Virus record (IMG/VR): IMGVR_UViG_3300025110_000009
Span: 16,535 to 80,534 of that record
Origin: a virus
Reading direction: 5' to 3' (one strand)
DNA: 64,000 nucleotides
Under the pieces are notes generated by a model. It had not been told where the DNA came from, made no database searches, and was given only the letters and a program-made list of their open reading frames with translations. Position 1 is the stretch's first letter; each line of letters opens with the position of its first letter. The position numbers and the translations under genes were made by a program. Positions 55,871 through 62,761 of the stretch are shown here, piece by piece.

Positions 55871-55912
55871 AGGAAAATATATAACAAGTTAATGCTGGTA
55901 ATTAATTTTCCT
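55871..55912. terminator. Inverted repeat in the convergent region
   Basis: AGGAAAAT at 55871-55878 and ATTTTCCT at 55905-55912 form a perfect 8-bp inverted repeat around an AT-rich loop. Lying between convergent operons, it may help terminate transcription from either side. The remaining bases of 55861-55974 hold a second hairpin (CTTTTG/CAAAAG, 55944-55963). Confidence 0.4.
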
Positions 55913-55943
55913 AGAATCAAAAAAAGGCTTATTTCTAAATTAA

Positions 55944-55974
55944 CTTTTGGAATTTTTCAAAAGCCAAAAAAAAG
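55944..55974 (-). terminator. Poly-T terminator of the replication operon
   Basis: Read on the - strand, the last gene stop is followed at once by eight T residues (A-run 55966-55973 on +) and then a hairpin CTTTTG/CAAAAG (55944-55963). Archaeal RNA polymerase terminates at such U-tracts. This is the natural end of the leftward replication transcript. Confidence 0.55.
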
Positions 55975-56145
55975 TTAGTGAGCCTCCGCTAAGGGTAAGA
56001 CTTTCTCAGACCAAAGAGCATTACACTCTCGGCATTCCCAAATCTTTACTCTTTGCGGAGAACCCACATAAAACCCTAGAATCCTTCTAGGGATTGTTTC
56101 AACACCACAAGACGGGCATTGTTCTCTAAGGGCCACGGATTCCAC
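55975..56145 (-). CDS. Small zinc-ribbon protein
   Basis: A 56-residue gene below usual length limits. GTG start at 56145 with GAGGAAA upstream (a second in-frame GTG at 56136 is possible). It encodes CPSCG at residues 10-14 and CREC at 38-41, separated by 23 residues, a zinc ribbon. It overlaps the end of the upstream membrane-protein gene by 20 bases. The ribbon could bind nucleic acid or a transcription/replication protein. Terminal gene of the replication operon. Confidence 0.6.
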   Translation of the reverse strand: MESVALREQCPSCGVETIPRRILGFYVGSPQRVKIWECRECNALWSEKVLPLAEAH

Positions 56146-56284
56146 TTTCCTCAGTTATTAGATTATCCATGTATTCTTCGATGGTTTGATTCGATACTCT
56201 ATCTGAACCAAACGCAGCGAAGAACAACAGGCTAACTCCAAGGATAAATACTACCCATAGCACGGCTTCTATTGTTGACACCAT
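56126..56284 (-). CDS. Small single-TM protein
   Basis: 52 residues. Its ATG (56284) shares a base with the stop of the exonuclease gene (TAATG), a sign of translational coupling. Residues about 5-26 (IEAVLWVVFILGVSLLFFAA) form one hydrophobic segment, followed by a short acidic tail. Function unknown; a membrane anchor for replication is possible but unsupported. Confidence 0.6.
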   Translation of the reverse strand: MVSTIEAVLWVVFILGVSLLFFAAFGSDRVSNQTIEEYMDNLITEESGIRGP

Positions 56285-56880
56285 TACCAATTCACTTCCA
56301 TTATTACTTCTTCTTCTTTCTCGTTTGAGAATCCTTTAACAACGTTTTCAGTTACACCCTTCTGCCATAGGTCATAAACCAACTGACAGTCCTTTAAGCA
56401 ATATTCAGCAACTTCTGAATATCCCCCTGCTTTCCAGACTTTAGGTGCATCTGCACTATCCATTGTTTTGGATTCATCGAGTGTGTGAGATACTAAATTG
56501 TTAAGGCTATATCTTTCACCTGCAATTTTAGTTATCTCTCGGCTAGTATCAATATATGCTCTTTTATTTAAATACTTTTGTATACAATATATATCAAGTG
56601 CATCTCTTAATACAGGTAAATCAAACCCTGCAATGTTATGTCCTAGCAACTTACCACCCTTTTCAAGGTGGTCATCTAAATCAAACTTAAGTTGAGATAT
56701 AGGCTTAACATCTATGTTACCTTTCTTTAAGTCATCTACTGCTTTATCAATATAGATAGTTCCTTTATCTCCATCCCATGTGCATACAGTAGACACTTTA
56801 AACATATGGGTATTATCCCACCCGCCAATATCATAAGAATAATTCTTTGTTTCAATATCAAGGGCCATTACATCACTCAT
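56284..56880 (-). CDS. DEDD-family 3'-5' exonuclease
   Basis: I chose ATG 56880 at an ATGA overlap; the in-frame start at 56895 lies in the upstream gene. Exo I LDIETKN (residues 7-13), Exo II GHNIAGFDLPVL (about 79-90) and Exo III YCLKDCQLVYDLW (about 160-172) give the four acidic residues of an RNase H-fold exonuclease of DnaQ/PolB-exo type. About 198 residues, a stand-alone domain. It could provide proofreading or trim DNA or RNA. Its presence beside PolB, which has its own exonuclease domain with an altered Exo II motif, is notable. Confidence 0.8.
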   Translation of the reverse strand: MSDVMALDIETKNYSYDIGGWDNTHMFKVSTVCTWDGDKGTIYIDKAVDDLKKGNIDVKPISQLKFDLDDHLEKGGKLLGHNIAGFDLPVLRDALDIYCIQKYLNKRAYIDTSREITKIAGERYSLNNLVSHTLDESKTMDSADAPKVWKAGGYSEVAEYCLKDCQLVYDLWQKGVTENVVKGFSNEKEEEVIMEVNW

Positions 56881-57107
56881 TCTGAACCACCCCATAACTT
56901 AGAAATACTCTTTTTCTTATCTTCTTCTGGATTAACTATGCTATCTTCCCATGACTTGGTTAAGAAAGCCACAAGATGATTTCCATCACCTACTGCTATT
57001 ATAGAGGCTAGTTGCCATCCGGCTTCTCCCTCAACATTTAAACTATCAACCACCGTCTTGGGGCCATTGTTTACATCAAATACTAAAAACTTAGTCTTAT
57101 GTTTCAT
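56877..57107 (-). CDS. Small hypothetical protein
   Basis: 76 residues. The body (FLVFDVNNGPKTVVDSLNVE, then GEAGWQLASIIAVGDG) resembles in outline the small DUF4177-type fold with its L-N-x-x-G-x-x-G-W core, but this is a weak match. It overlaps the helicase-like gene by 11 bases upstream and the exonuclease by four downstream. Function unknown. Confidence 0.5.
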   Translation of the reverse strand: MKHKTKFLVFDVNNGPKTVVDSLNVEGEAGWQLASIIAVGDGNHLVAFLTKSWEDSIVNPEEDKKKSISKLWGGSE

Positions 57108-58557
57108 TGTTTACATCTTCCTTTAATCTTACATATGTGCTTTTACTAATCTTTCTGGTTTCAAAATATTCTTCTACCTTAGGCCACCATTTATAAATAG
57201 TTGCTGCACCTTTTTGAGTTTCTTGTCTAACCTTAGAAAACAACTCTGCCTTATGAATCCATCCTTGTTCATCTGCTTCTTGTTTACAAATCTTTTTAAA
57301 GACGGCATAATTGGCTTGATTTGCCATACTCTTGTGTTCCACTCTAAGGGCTTCATCTAGCCAAGATACAAGACTCTTATAACATTGTCGGACAAGAGAA
57401 GAGGCCTGTAGCACATGGTTTTGTGTTACAATAAATCTTTTTGATTTATCAGGAATACTTGGGGCTTCGGCAATACAACATAGAACCGCAAGTTTCTGAA
57501 TATGTTTCAAAATTCTATTAATGAAAGTTTCCATTGCTTCAAAGACTTCTTGTCTACTATCCGTAATATATTCTTCCATCAATATACATTCTCTAGTTAA
57601 CGCATCGTTTGCTTGTTTATTAATTGTAACAACCTTAAGTGGGTCACAATCTACTTCTTCATATCTTTCTTTGACTACTTGGAAAAGTTTTACAAAAGCA
57701 TCTGCATATTTTAATAGTGGTTCTTCTGCACTTTTTATTGTTCCCCAATCAGAAATTAATCTTCTTCTCATCTGTTGTTGTTGGTGTTGTGGAACTTCCC
57801 ATATAAATATGAGCATTCGCTGTAGAACACCCTTTTCTGTAATAACAGTTGTTAACTGCTTAGGGATATAACTTGTAGCAAACGAAGAACGCTTACATCT
57901 ACACTCTAAAGGTTCATCACCTAATTTCAATTTCTTCTTAATAATCCAAGTAGAACCCCACAAAGTATTCATGAATGTATTTAGATATACAATAGAATTT
58001 TCTTTGTGTTGTGATTGTTTAAATATTCCTGAATACTCAAACTCATCCCACATTGCTAATCCATTACCCTCTAATTGACCGGGGGTTGGTCTAGCAACTT
58101 GAACTGTTACAAAACTACCATCTTCTTGCTGAACTTGTTCTTCAGCATTTTCCATTGAACCAATTAATGCAGCATCTGTATAATCAGTTACATCAAATAT
58201 ATTAAAATCCTGTCCGTGGTCAGTATTTAATATGGTAAAGGTTCTTTCAACAATTGGCTTAAACCAATTTGTTAAAGTAGATTTACCAGTTCCTGAGGTC
58301 TGAAGCCACAAGAAATGCAATCGTATATCATCTTTATTTACACCACTAGGTATTGCTACCATGTCCTTACATAACTGTCCTAACATTGTAAAAAATGCTA
58401 GTGACGAAGGCACATTATTATAGTTAGAAGCCTGCACCGCATCTTCGGTAAACTTCTGTGCTATTTCAGGTAATGTTAATTTATTACTTGTTACCTGCTT
58501 ATCATCATCTATAAAAGCGTAAAACGCTTCATCTTCATTATTATTTTCAATATTCAT
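57097..58557 (-). CDS. P-loop ATPase, probable replicative helicase
   Basis: 486 residues. Walker A TSGTGKST at 87-94, Walker B GLAMWDEFE with D171/E172, a sensor-like region (KQLTTVITEKGVLQRMLIFI) and a C-terminal winged-helix-like part (EQGWIHKAELFSKVRQETQK). The arrangement recalls the DUF3987/D5-like helicase group, often found next to AEP primases. Start at an ATGA overlap with the XPF-like gene; context of primase, PolB and nucleases supports a replication helicase. No MCM signature was seen. Confidence 0.65.
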   Translation of the reverse strand: MNIENNNEDEAFYAFIDDDKQVTSNKLTLPEIAQKFTEDAVQASNYNNVPSSLAFFTMLGQLCKDMVAIPSGVNKDDIRLHFLWLQTSGTGKSTLTNWFKPIVERTFTILNTDHGQDFNIFDVTDYTDAALIGSMENAEEQVQQEDGSFVTVQVARPTPGQLEGNGLAMWDEFEYSGIFKQSQHKENSIVYLNTFMNTLWGSTWIIKKKLKLGDEPLECRCKRSSFATSYIPKQLTTVITEKGVLQRMLIFIWEVPQHQQQQMRRRLISDWGTIKSAEEPLLKYADAFVKLFQVVKERYEEVDCDPLKVVTINKQANDALTRECILMEEYITDSRQEVFEAMETFINRILKHIQKLAVLCCIAEAPSIPDKSKRFIVTQNHVLQASSLVRQCYKSLVSWLDEALRVEHKSMANQANYAVFKKICKQEADEQGWIHKAELFSKVRQETQKGAATIYKWWPKVEEYFETRKISKSTYVRLKEDVNNET

Positions 58558-59234
58558 ACTATCACTCTATCTTCACTATTCAACGTGTCTATGATTCTCT
58601 GTGCAATCGTGGGGCCAATTCCCTCTATTAAAGTTAACTCTCCTGACGTTGCCTCTCCTATTTCCATTACGGAACCATATCTTTCTATTATCTTTTTCGC
58701 TTTACTTTCACTAACGCCTTTAATTGTGCATAACATATCTATTCTTAAATCATCTGTTGTTATTCTTTTTAGTAAACTTGGTCTTATTACATCTCTATTA
58801 AACGGTCTCATTTTACATATCGTTGTCATTAATCTTGCGGCTTTCTTTGGGCTTTCTGTCCAGAACACTCTGGTATCAGTATCTAGGGTTATCTTACTAA
58901 TAGCACCGTAGAACTTATTTAACAGGGTTTGTTCGGGAATGTTTATATTAACAAATTTAGGATACGCAACTAATTGGTGAAGAGAACCATGTACTATTAC
59001 TATAGAATGTTCAAAGTGTCTATCCATATTATCTATTTGATTCCATAGTCTCTTATTAATTACAGACATTAAGAAATCAATAGTAGATTTTGCTTCAAAA
59101 CAAACATCTCTATAAACATAATCTCCAATCTCTATCCATTGTTTCTCACTAGGAATATTTAATCTACTTGCTTCTGATTCAACATAAGCACACAAGTCAG
59201 ACTTTTCTCTGCTATCTATTATTAACTTATCCAT
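58554..59234 (-). CDS. XPF/ERCC4-type nuclease with helix-hairpin-helix
   Basis: I chose ATG 59234, six bases after GGAGAT; the ATG at 59240 lies right against that RBS. N-terminal ERCC4 nuclease: LIIDSREKSD, then EIGDYVYRDVCFEAKSTIDF with the GDx(n)ExK core. C-terminal (HhH)2: MLCTIKGVSESKAKKIIERY and LTLIEGIGPTIAQRIIDTL. About 226 residues, the size of compact archaeal XPF-like enzymes without a helicase domain. It would cut branched or flap DNA during replication or recombination. It overlaps the primase gene by eight bases. Confidence 0.85.
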   Translation of the reverse strand: MDKLIIDSREKSDLCAYVESEASRLNIPSEKQWIEIGDYVYRDVCFEAKSTIDFLMSVINKRLWNQIDNMDRHFEHSIVIVHGSLHQLVAYPKFVNINIPEQTLLNKFYGAISKITLDTDTRVFWTESPKKAARLMTTICKMRPFNRDVIRPSLLKRITTDDLRIDMLCTIKGVSESKAKKIIERYGSVMEIGEATSGELTLIEGIGPTIAQRIIDTLNSEDRVIV

Positions 59235-60252
59235 CTGCATATCTCCAACACTTTCCGGGGCAATAACCCTGAGGTATTAATTTGTCTTTACAACTAGGCG
59301 CATGATAACCACCATTAACAATAAATCTAACATGACGCATAGTCACTCCTTCATTCCAATCTAACCACACGTTTTCATTAGAGGCTATTGCCTTAAACTC
59401 TTCCATAATAATACCTACTATCTTTTCACGTTCTTCTGTGGGTATTTCTCTTTCTCCCATTGCTAATATGTCTCTATACCATTGTGCTAAATATACTCTT
59501 GCATAATGTCCCGGATTCTCTACCATAATTGCATTGTATAAGCATGGTAATATAGGTAATTCTCCCGGCGGTTTTGGTGCTTCTATTTCTATATCTACCA
59601 TTTCAATTGGTTTAACTACAGGCCAACTCATTAATTTATTACTGACGTAGGATTGATTATAACGATAATGTGTTTGGACGACAGGTTTTATTCTAGGCTC
59701 CATAGCATGAGTTAATATATCTTCTAAACTTTCAACTATTTCACCATCAATGGGGATACAAAAGTATGGGCCTTCGCTACTAAGATTCACCGTGTTAGGG
59801 ATTCTACGAAGTCTATTAGTTTGGATTCCACTTCTATCAAGAGTAGGATAATGCTGAACCAGCGTGGTAAAATACGCTTGAATGTTTCTAATATCATCTA
59901 CCTTCTCTCCATATACTATAATGTGAAATCCTTTACCTGAAAACAATGCATCAAATTTTAAACCTCTTCCTTGTAAGTCGCGATAAATATCTTTGAAATC
60001 TACATATGCTTTTTCTAATGGCTCTCCGTGTGCATCAAAATCTAAAAACGCTCTATCAATAATAACAGATGAATCTACTTTTGCCGTTTCTGCAAAATGT
60101 TCAAAATCATATACTGTAGTATAACAATTCATTTTACCATTGAAGGCATTAACCCAATCAACATATTCTTTATGACTTCTTACTACTTGTCTTTTCATTT
60201 GTGGCGCGTTTGGCAGGTGGCTTCCCGCCCACACTTCTCTCGGAAATTTCAT
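59227..60252 (-). CDS. Archaeo-eukaryotic primase (AEP)
   Basis: The preferred start is ATG 60252, four bases after GAGGATGAT; upstream in-frame ATGs at 60261 and 60267 are possible. Catalytic AEP signature: FLDFDAH (the two Asp, about residues 71 and 73), SGKGFHI (Ser and His, about 105-110) and RRIPNTVNL. The C-terminal third has a helical part and a cysteine pair region (CKDKLIPQGYCPGKC), which may be a metal or Fe-S site like that of the large subunit. Thus one chain may combine small- and large-subunit functions. It makes primers for PolB. Confidence 0.85.
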   Translation of the reverse strand: MKFPREVWAGSHLPNAPQMKRQVVRSHKEYVDWVNAFNGKMNCYTTVYDFEHFAETAKVDSSVIIDRAFLDFDAHGEPLEKAYVDFKDIYRDLQGRGLKFDALFSGKGFHIIVYGEKVDDIRNIQAYFTTLVQHYPTLDRSGIQTNRLRRIPNTVNLSSEGPYFCIPIDGEIVESLEDILTHAMEPRIKPVVQTHYRYNQSYVSNKLMSWPVVKPIEMVDIEIEAPKPPGELPILPCLYNAIMVENPGHYARVYLAQWYRDILAMGEREIPTEEREKIVGIIMEEFKAIASNENVWLDWNEGVTMRHVRFIVNGGYHAPSCKDKLIPQGYCPGKCWRYADG

Positions 60253-60538
60253 CTTTATCATCCTCATTAAAATTTATTTTTGCTTGGCTTAATTGTGCCT
60301 TTATTACTATTGCTATTTGTTCTGATAAAACATAATCTACGTTTGCCTTAAAGAACTCACCAAATGTTCTACCATCTCCGGGGATTTCCTTTGTCCAAAC
60401 TAAATCTAGTTTTTCCTTTGCATCCAATTCATCGTATAACTCTTCTTGGATTTGTTCTATTAATATGTTCACTTGACTAATTTCATCAAATGTCCATGTC
60501 TTTCCTTTCAATTTCTCTATTACTTTTTCATCTATCAT
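60170..60538 (-). CDS. Small charged protein between nuclease and primase
   Basis: Start ATG 60538 at an ATGA overlap with the Cas4-like gene. About 122 residues, with helical body (MIDEKVIEKLKGKTWTFDEI, then ILIEQIQEELYDELDAKEKL) and a Lys/Ser-rich tail (KRATNEKTSSKKS). No known fold. It overlaps the primase by 83 bases, which is unusual for this operon, so the C-terminal tail may have been extended. Confidence 0.55.
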   Translation of the reverse strand: MIDEKVIEKLKGKTWTFDEISQVNILIEQIQEELYDELDAKEKLDLVWTKEIPGDGRTFGEFFKANVDYVLSEQIAIVIKAQLSQAKINFNEDDKDEISERSVGGKPPAKRATNEKTSSKKS

Positions 60539-61386
60539 ATAAATTCCGCCTTTTGTGCCGCAGGGCATAATGGCTTGAAACTACACCACTCGCAAGTTTT
60601 GTAGTAATATTTTTCTGGGAACTCGTTTCTCTCATAAGCATAAATTAACTTTGCAATTCCTTTCATAACTGCATTCATGCTTGTCTTCTTAACAGGTTCT
60701 ACTTGGATATAATTAGATACAGGATAATACCATCCCCAATGTGTTATTTCTTGTCTCTCTATTCCCTTATCTGCTAAGTATTCATCAGTAGCATTATCCA
60801 TTAGTAACTTATAGAAAGACATTTCTGCTCTCATACCTGTGAGTTTATAATCTTTCCAAGGGCCTGTCTTTAATTCTATAGGAATATAATTATTTCCCTG
60901 TCTAAACATTCTATCAATAATACCTTGCAAATGCACAGTATAGTCTCGCAATAAAATTGCCTTAGAGTTTATATCATGTGGTATTGTTATTTGTGCATCT
61001 AACATAACCTCATTGATTACTGGCAAATAATCATTTAGTTCTCCTCTATCTCTAGCATCAACAAAACGTTGTGCTTCAAAACTTGACATTGTTTTATAAA
61101 TGTCACCATATTCGTCTACTGGATGTAGGCCAATATTATATTGAACCAGTTCATCGTAGGATAAATTTTCTGCTTTCTTCACATCGAAAATATCAAAAAA
61201 TTCTTCTCTCGTATTATGAACTACTGTTCCTTTTATCATTGCTTCCGAAGTATCTTGAGGTAATCTCTCGATATACGAAAATTCATATTTCTTAGGACAC
61301 CACTTAAAAGAACCATATGAAGATTTTGTTATCTTCAATATAGGTTCATCTTCTTGCGGGTTCCATTGGTATGTGTATTCTTTCAT
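60535..61386 (-). CDS. Cas4/RecB-like PD-(D/E)XK nuclease
   Basis: Start ATG 61386 with GGTGGTAA upstream, though an in-frame ATG at 61398 overlapping the PolB end is possible. Motifs: SYGSFKWCPKKYEFSYIERL with an N-terminal Cys, GTVVHNTREEFF, GIIDRMFRQG then YIPIELKTG (D...ExK), a QxxxY-like SFYKLLMD, and a C-terminal CEWCSFKPLCP. The Cys set (one N-terminal and three C-terminal) fits a Cas4-type 4Fe-4S cluster. Not linked to CRISPR here; in viruses such nucleases are thought to act in replication and recombination. Confidence 0.85.
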   Translation of the reverse strand: MKEYTYQWNPQEDEPILKITKSSYGSFKWCPKKYEFSYIERLPQDTSEAMIKGTVVHNTREEFFDIFDVKKAENLSYDELVQYNIGLHPVDEYGDIYKTMSSFEAQRFVDARDRGELNDYLPVINEVMLDAQITIPHDINSKAILLRDYTVHLQGIIDRMFRQGNNYIPIELKTGPWKDYKLTGMRAEMSFYKLLMDNATDEYLADKGIERQEITHWGWYYPVSNYIQVEPVKKTSMNAVMKGIAKLIYAYERNEFPEKYYYKTCEWCSFKPLCPAAQKAEFI

Positions 61387-61388
61387 TT

Positions 61389-62294
61389 TTACCACCATTC
61401 ATCTAATGTTTTCTGATTTATATCGAACTTTATTTTATCTAAGTCCCACCCCATCGCTCGATAAATCGGGTCGGCTTTTTTCACCAAAGCATTACCATAG
61501 TGATGATAATCTGGTGTAGTTGCTATCTCACCTAATCTTTGTAAGGTGGGTGCTGAAATGTATCTAGGTCTTTTCCATACATTTGTTATTGGGTTTTTAT
61601 AATTAGGTCTAGTTGGTATATCGGATACTCTAATATACAAATAAGAATCTTCTATAGGTTCTGAAAAATCCTGCTGATTATACCAAATCAATCCTTCTGT
61701 CCCTTGCGAGATAGAAGGTCTTTTTCCTTCTAAGGTTGTCAAAGAATCTTCATGCCCACACTTTACACAGTAATTAACTTGTGAATCTATTAGTTGTTTT
61801 ACAGTAGATTCCTTATTACATTTACTACATTTGAAGGTAAGTCTTTCAGGCCTATATCTACTTCTGTTTGATAATTTTTTCAACTCAATGTCGCCTGAGA
61901 TTACTTTGTTATACCATAGTTTGATAAAAGAAGTTACTTCCGCTTCTGTCTTTTTCTCAACCCACATTCTCAATACTGACATTTGTATAAACTTTTCAAT
62001 CTCAGATATTGCTACTCTCTTTGCCACAAAGCCTGTCATAACAAACTCAGGTTCATCTAAATATTCTCCATCTTTCCAATTTATCAATCCTGCATTTCTG
62101 TTCTTAGTTGTTCCTACTCCAAGGGTTTGAAAGTATTTTTCATGTTCTAATTTAATAGGATGTTCTTCTAGTCCTAAGACATTAGGAAACTCTTGCCGCA
62201 CATGGGTATTCAATAGTGCTAAAATTTCTTCTGTTTGTTCCATTGGCATTTGCACATAAATAGAATCTGTGTGTCCATATACTAATTTCATCAT
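61389..62294 (-). CDS. polB: DNA polymerase B, C-terminal part (motif C, thumb)
   Basis: Begins MMKLVYGHTDSIYV, so motif C (YGHTDS, with His in place of the first Asp of YGDTDS) is at residues 6-11. The rest is palm end and thumb: YFQTLGVGTTKNRNAGLINW, then a CxxC...CxxC zinc-like insert (CSKCNKESTVKQLID, VNYCVKCGHED) and a C-terminal RPRYISAP segment. About 301 residues. ATG 62294 forms an ATGA overlap with the small membrane gene; GTG 62300 is an alternative. It must work with the N-terminal part, which lies 464 bases upstream. Confidence 0.85.
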   Translation of the reverse strand: MMKLVYGHTDSIYVQMPMEQTEEILALLNTHVRQEFPNVLGLEEHPIKLEHEKYFQTLGVGTTKNRNAGLINWKDGEYLDEPEFVMTGFVAKRVAISEIEKFIQMSVLRMWVEKKTEAEVTSFIKLWYNKVISGDIELKKLSNRSRYRPERLTFKCSKCNKESTVKQLIDSQVNYCVKCGHEDSLTTLEGKRPSISQGTEGLIWYNQQDFSEPIEDSYLYIRVSDIPTRPNYKNPITNVWKRPRYISAPTLQRLGEIATTPDYHHYGNALVKKADPIYRAMGWDLDKIKFDINQKTLDEWW

Positions 62295-62422
62295 ATCCAC
62301 CCAAATACTTCTATCATAACAGCAGAAGCAATAACTATCTTTACAAAACTAAAGACCGTTCTTGCTAATGCAAGGCTCGCAAAATTATCTTGCGCCCACA
62401 TTTCTATTTCTCCTCTTGTCAT
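62291..62422 (-). CDS. Small single-TM protein between PolB halves
   Basis: 43 residues. Overlaps the upstream gene at ATGA and the PolB C-part start in the same way. Hydrophobic core LARTVFSFVKIVIASAVMIE. Below usual length limits. A membrane peptide embedded in a replication operon; role unknown. Confidence 0.5.
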   Translation of the reverse strand: MTRGEIEMWAQDNFASLALARTVFSFVKIVIASAVMIEVFGWI

Positions 62423-62619
62423 TCTTCTTCCTCATTAATAGCGTTGAGGCTTCCAATAAAAAGTTCCCCATCTAATCGCATTTCAATATATAATTGTCTA
62501 GGAAATTCTTCTGTCTTATTACGAATCTCAGTTTGTAATATTCTACCCTTTCCGATACAATTATTTCTATCAGAATAACGAGCAAAATTTATCCATTTTC
62601 TAATCAAGTTTTCTTTCAT
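62419..62619 (-). CDS. Small basic protein between PolB halves
   Basis: I chose ATG 62619, eight bases after GGAGA; an in-frame start at 62667 lies inside the zinc-finger gene. About 66 residues: basic helix (KENLIRKWINFARYSDR) then beta (RQLYIEMRLDGELFIGSLNA) and an acidic tail. No known fold. It overlaps the upstream gene by 20 bases. Confidence 0.5.
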   Translation of the reverse strand: MKENLIRKWINFARYSDRNNCIGKGRILQTEIRNKTEEFPRQLYIEMRLDGELFIGSLNAINEEEE

Positions 62620-62761
62620 TTTCTTCTCTCCGTTCTTTTCTTTTCCATTCCAAGTAACACTTACCACAACGATGATAATTATTTGTTATCGCTCTTGTAA
62701 GTGCGCCGCATATACTACACTTTTTGGTGTATCGGGTTTTATCTCTTTGATGTCCTGTCAT
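62600..62761 (-). CDS. Small zinc-finger protein between PolB halves
   Basis: 53 residues. Its ATG overlaps the stop of the PolB N-part (ATGA). CSICG (15-19) and CGKCY (32-36) form a zinc knuckle pair like those of HNH or ribbon proteins, followed by a basic helix (EWKRKERREENERK). No HNH catalytic residues are evident, although a decayed homing endonuclease remnant cannot be excluded. Confidence 0.55.
   Translation of the reverse strand: MTGHQRDKTRYTKKCSICGALTRAITNNYHRCGKCYLEWKRKERREENERKLD

Noticed and set aside
60535-61386. CRISPR-associated Cas4
   Set aside because: Nuclease is Cas4-like, but no Cas1, Cas2 or array is present; viral replication context fits better.
62291-62761. Intein or group I intron between PolB halves
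   Set aside because: No intein splicing motifs, both parts have their own starts, and the gap contains three coupled small genes.
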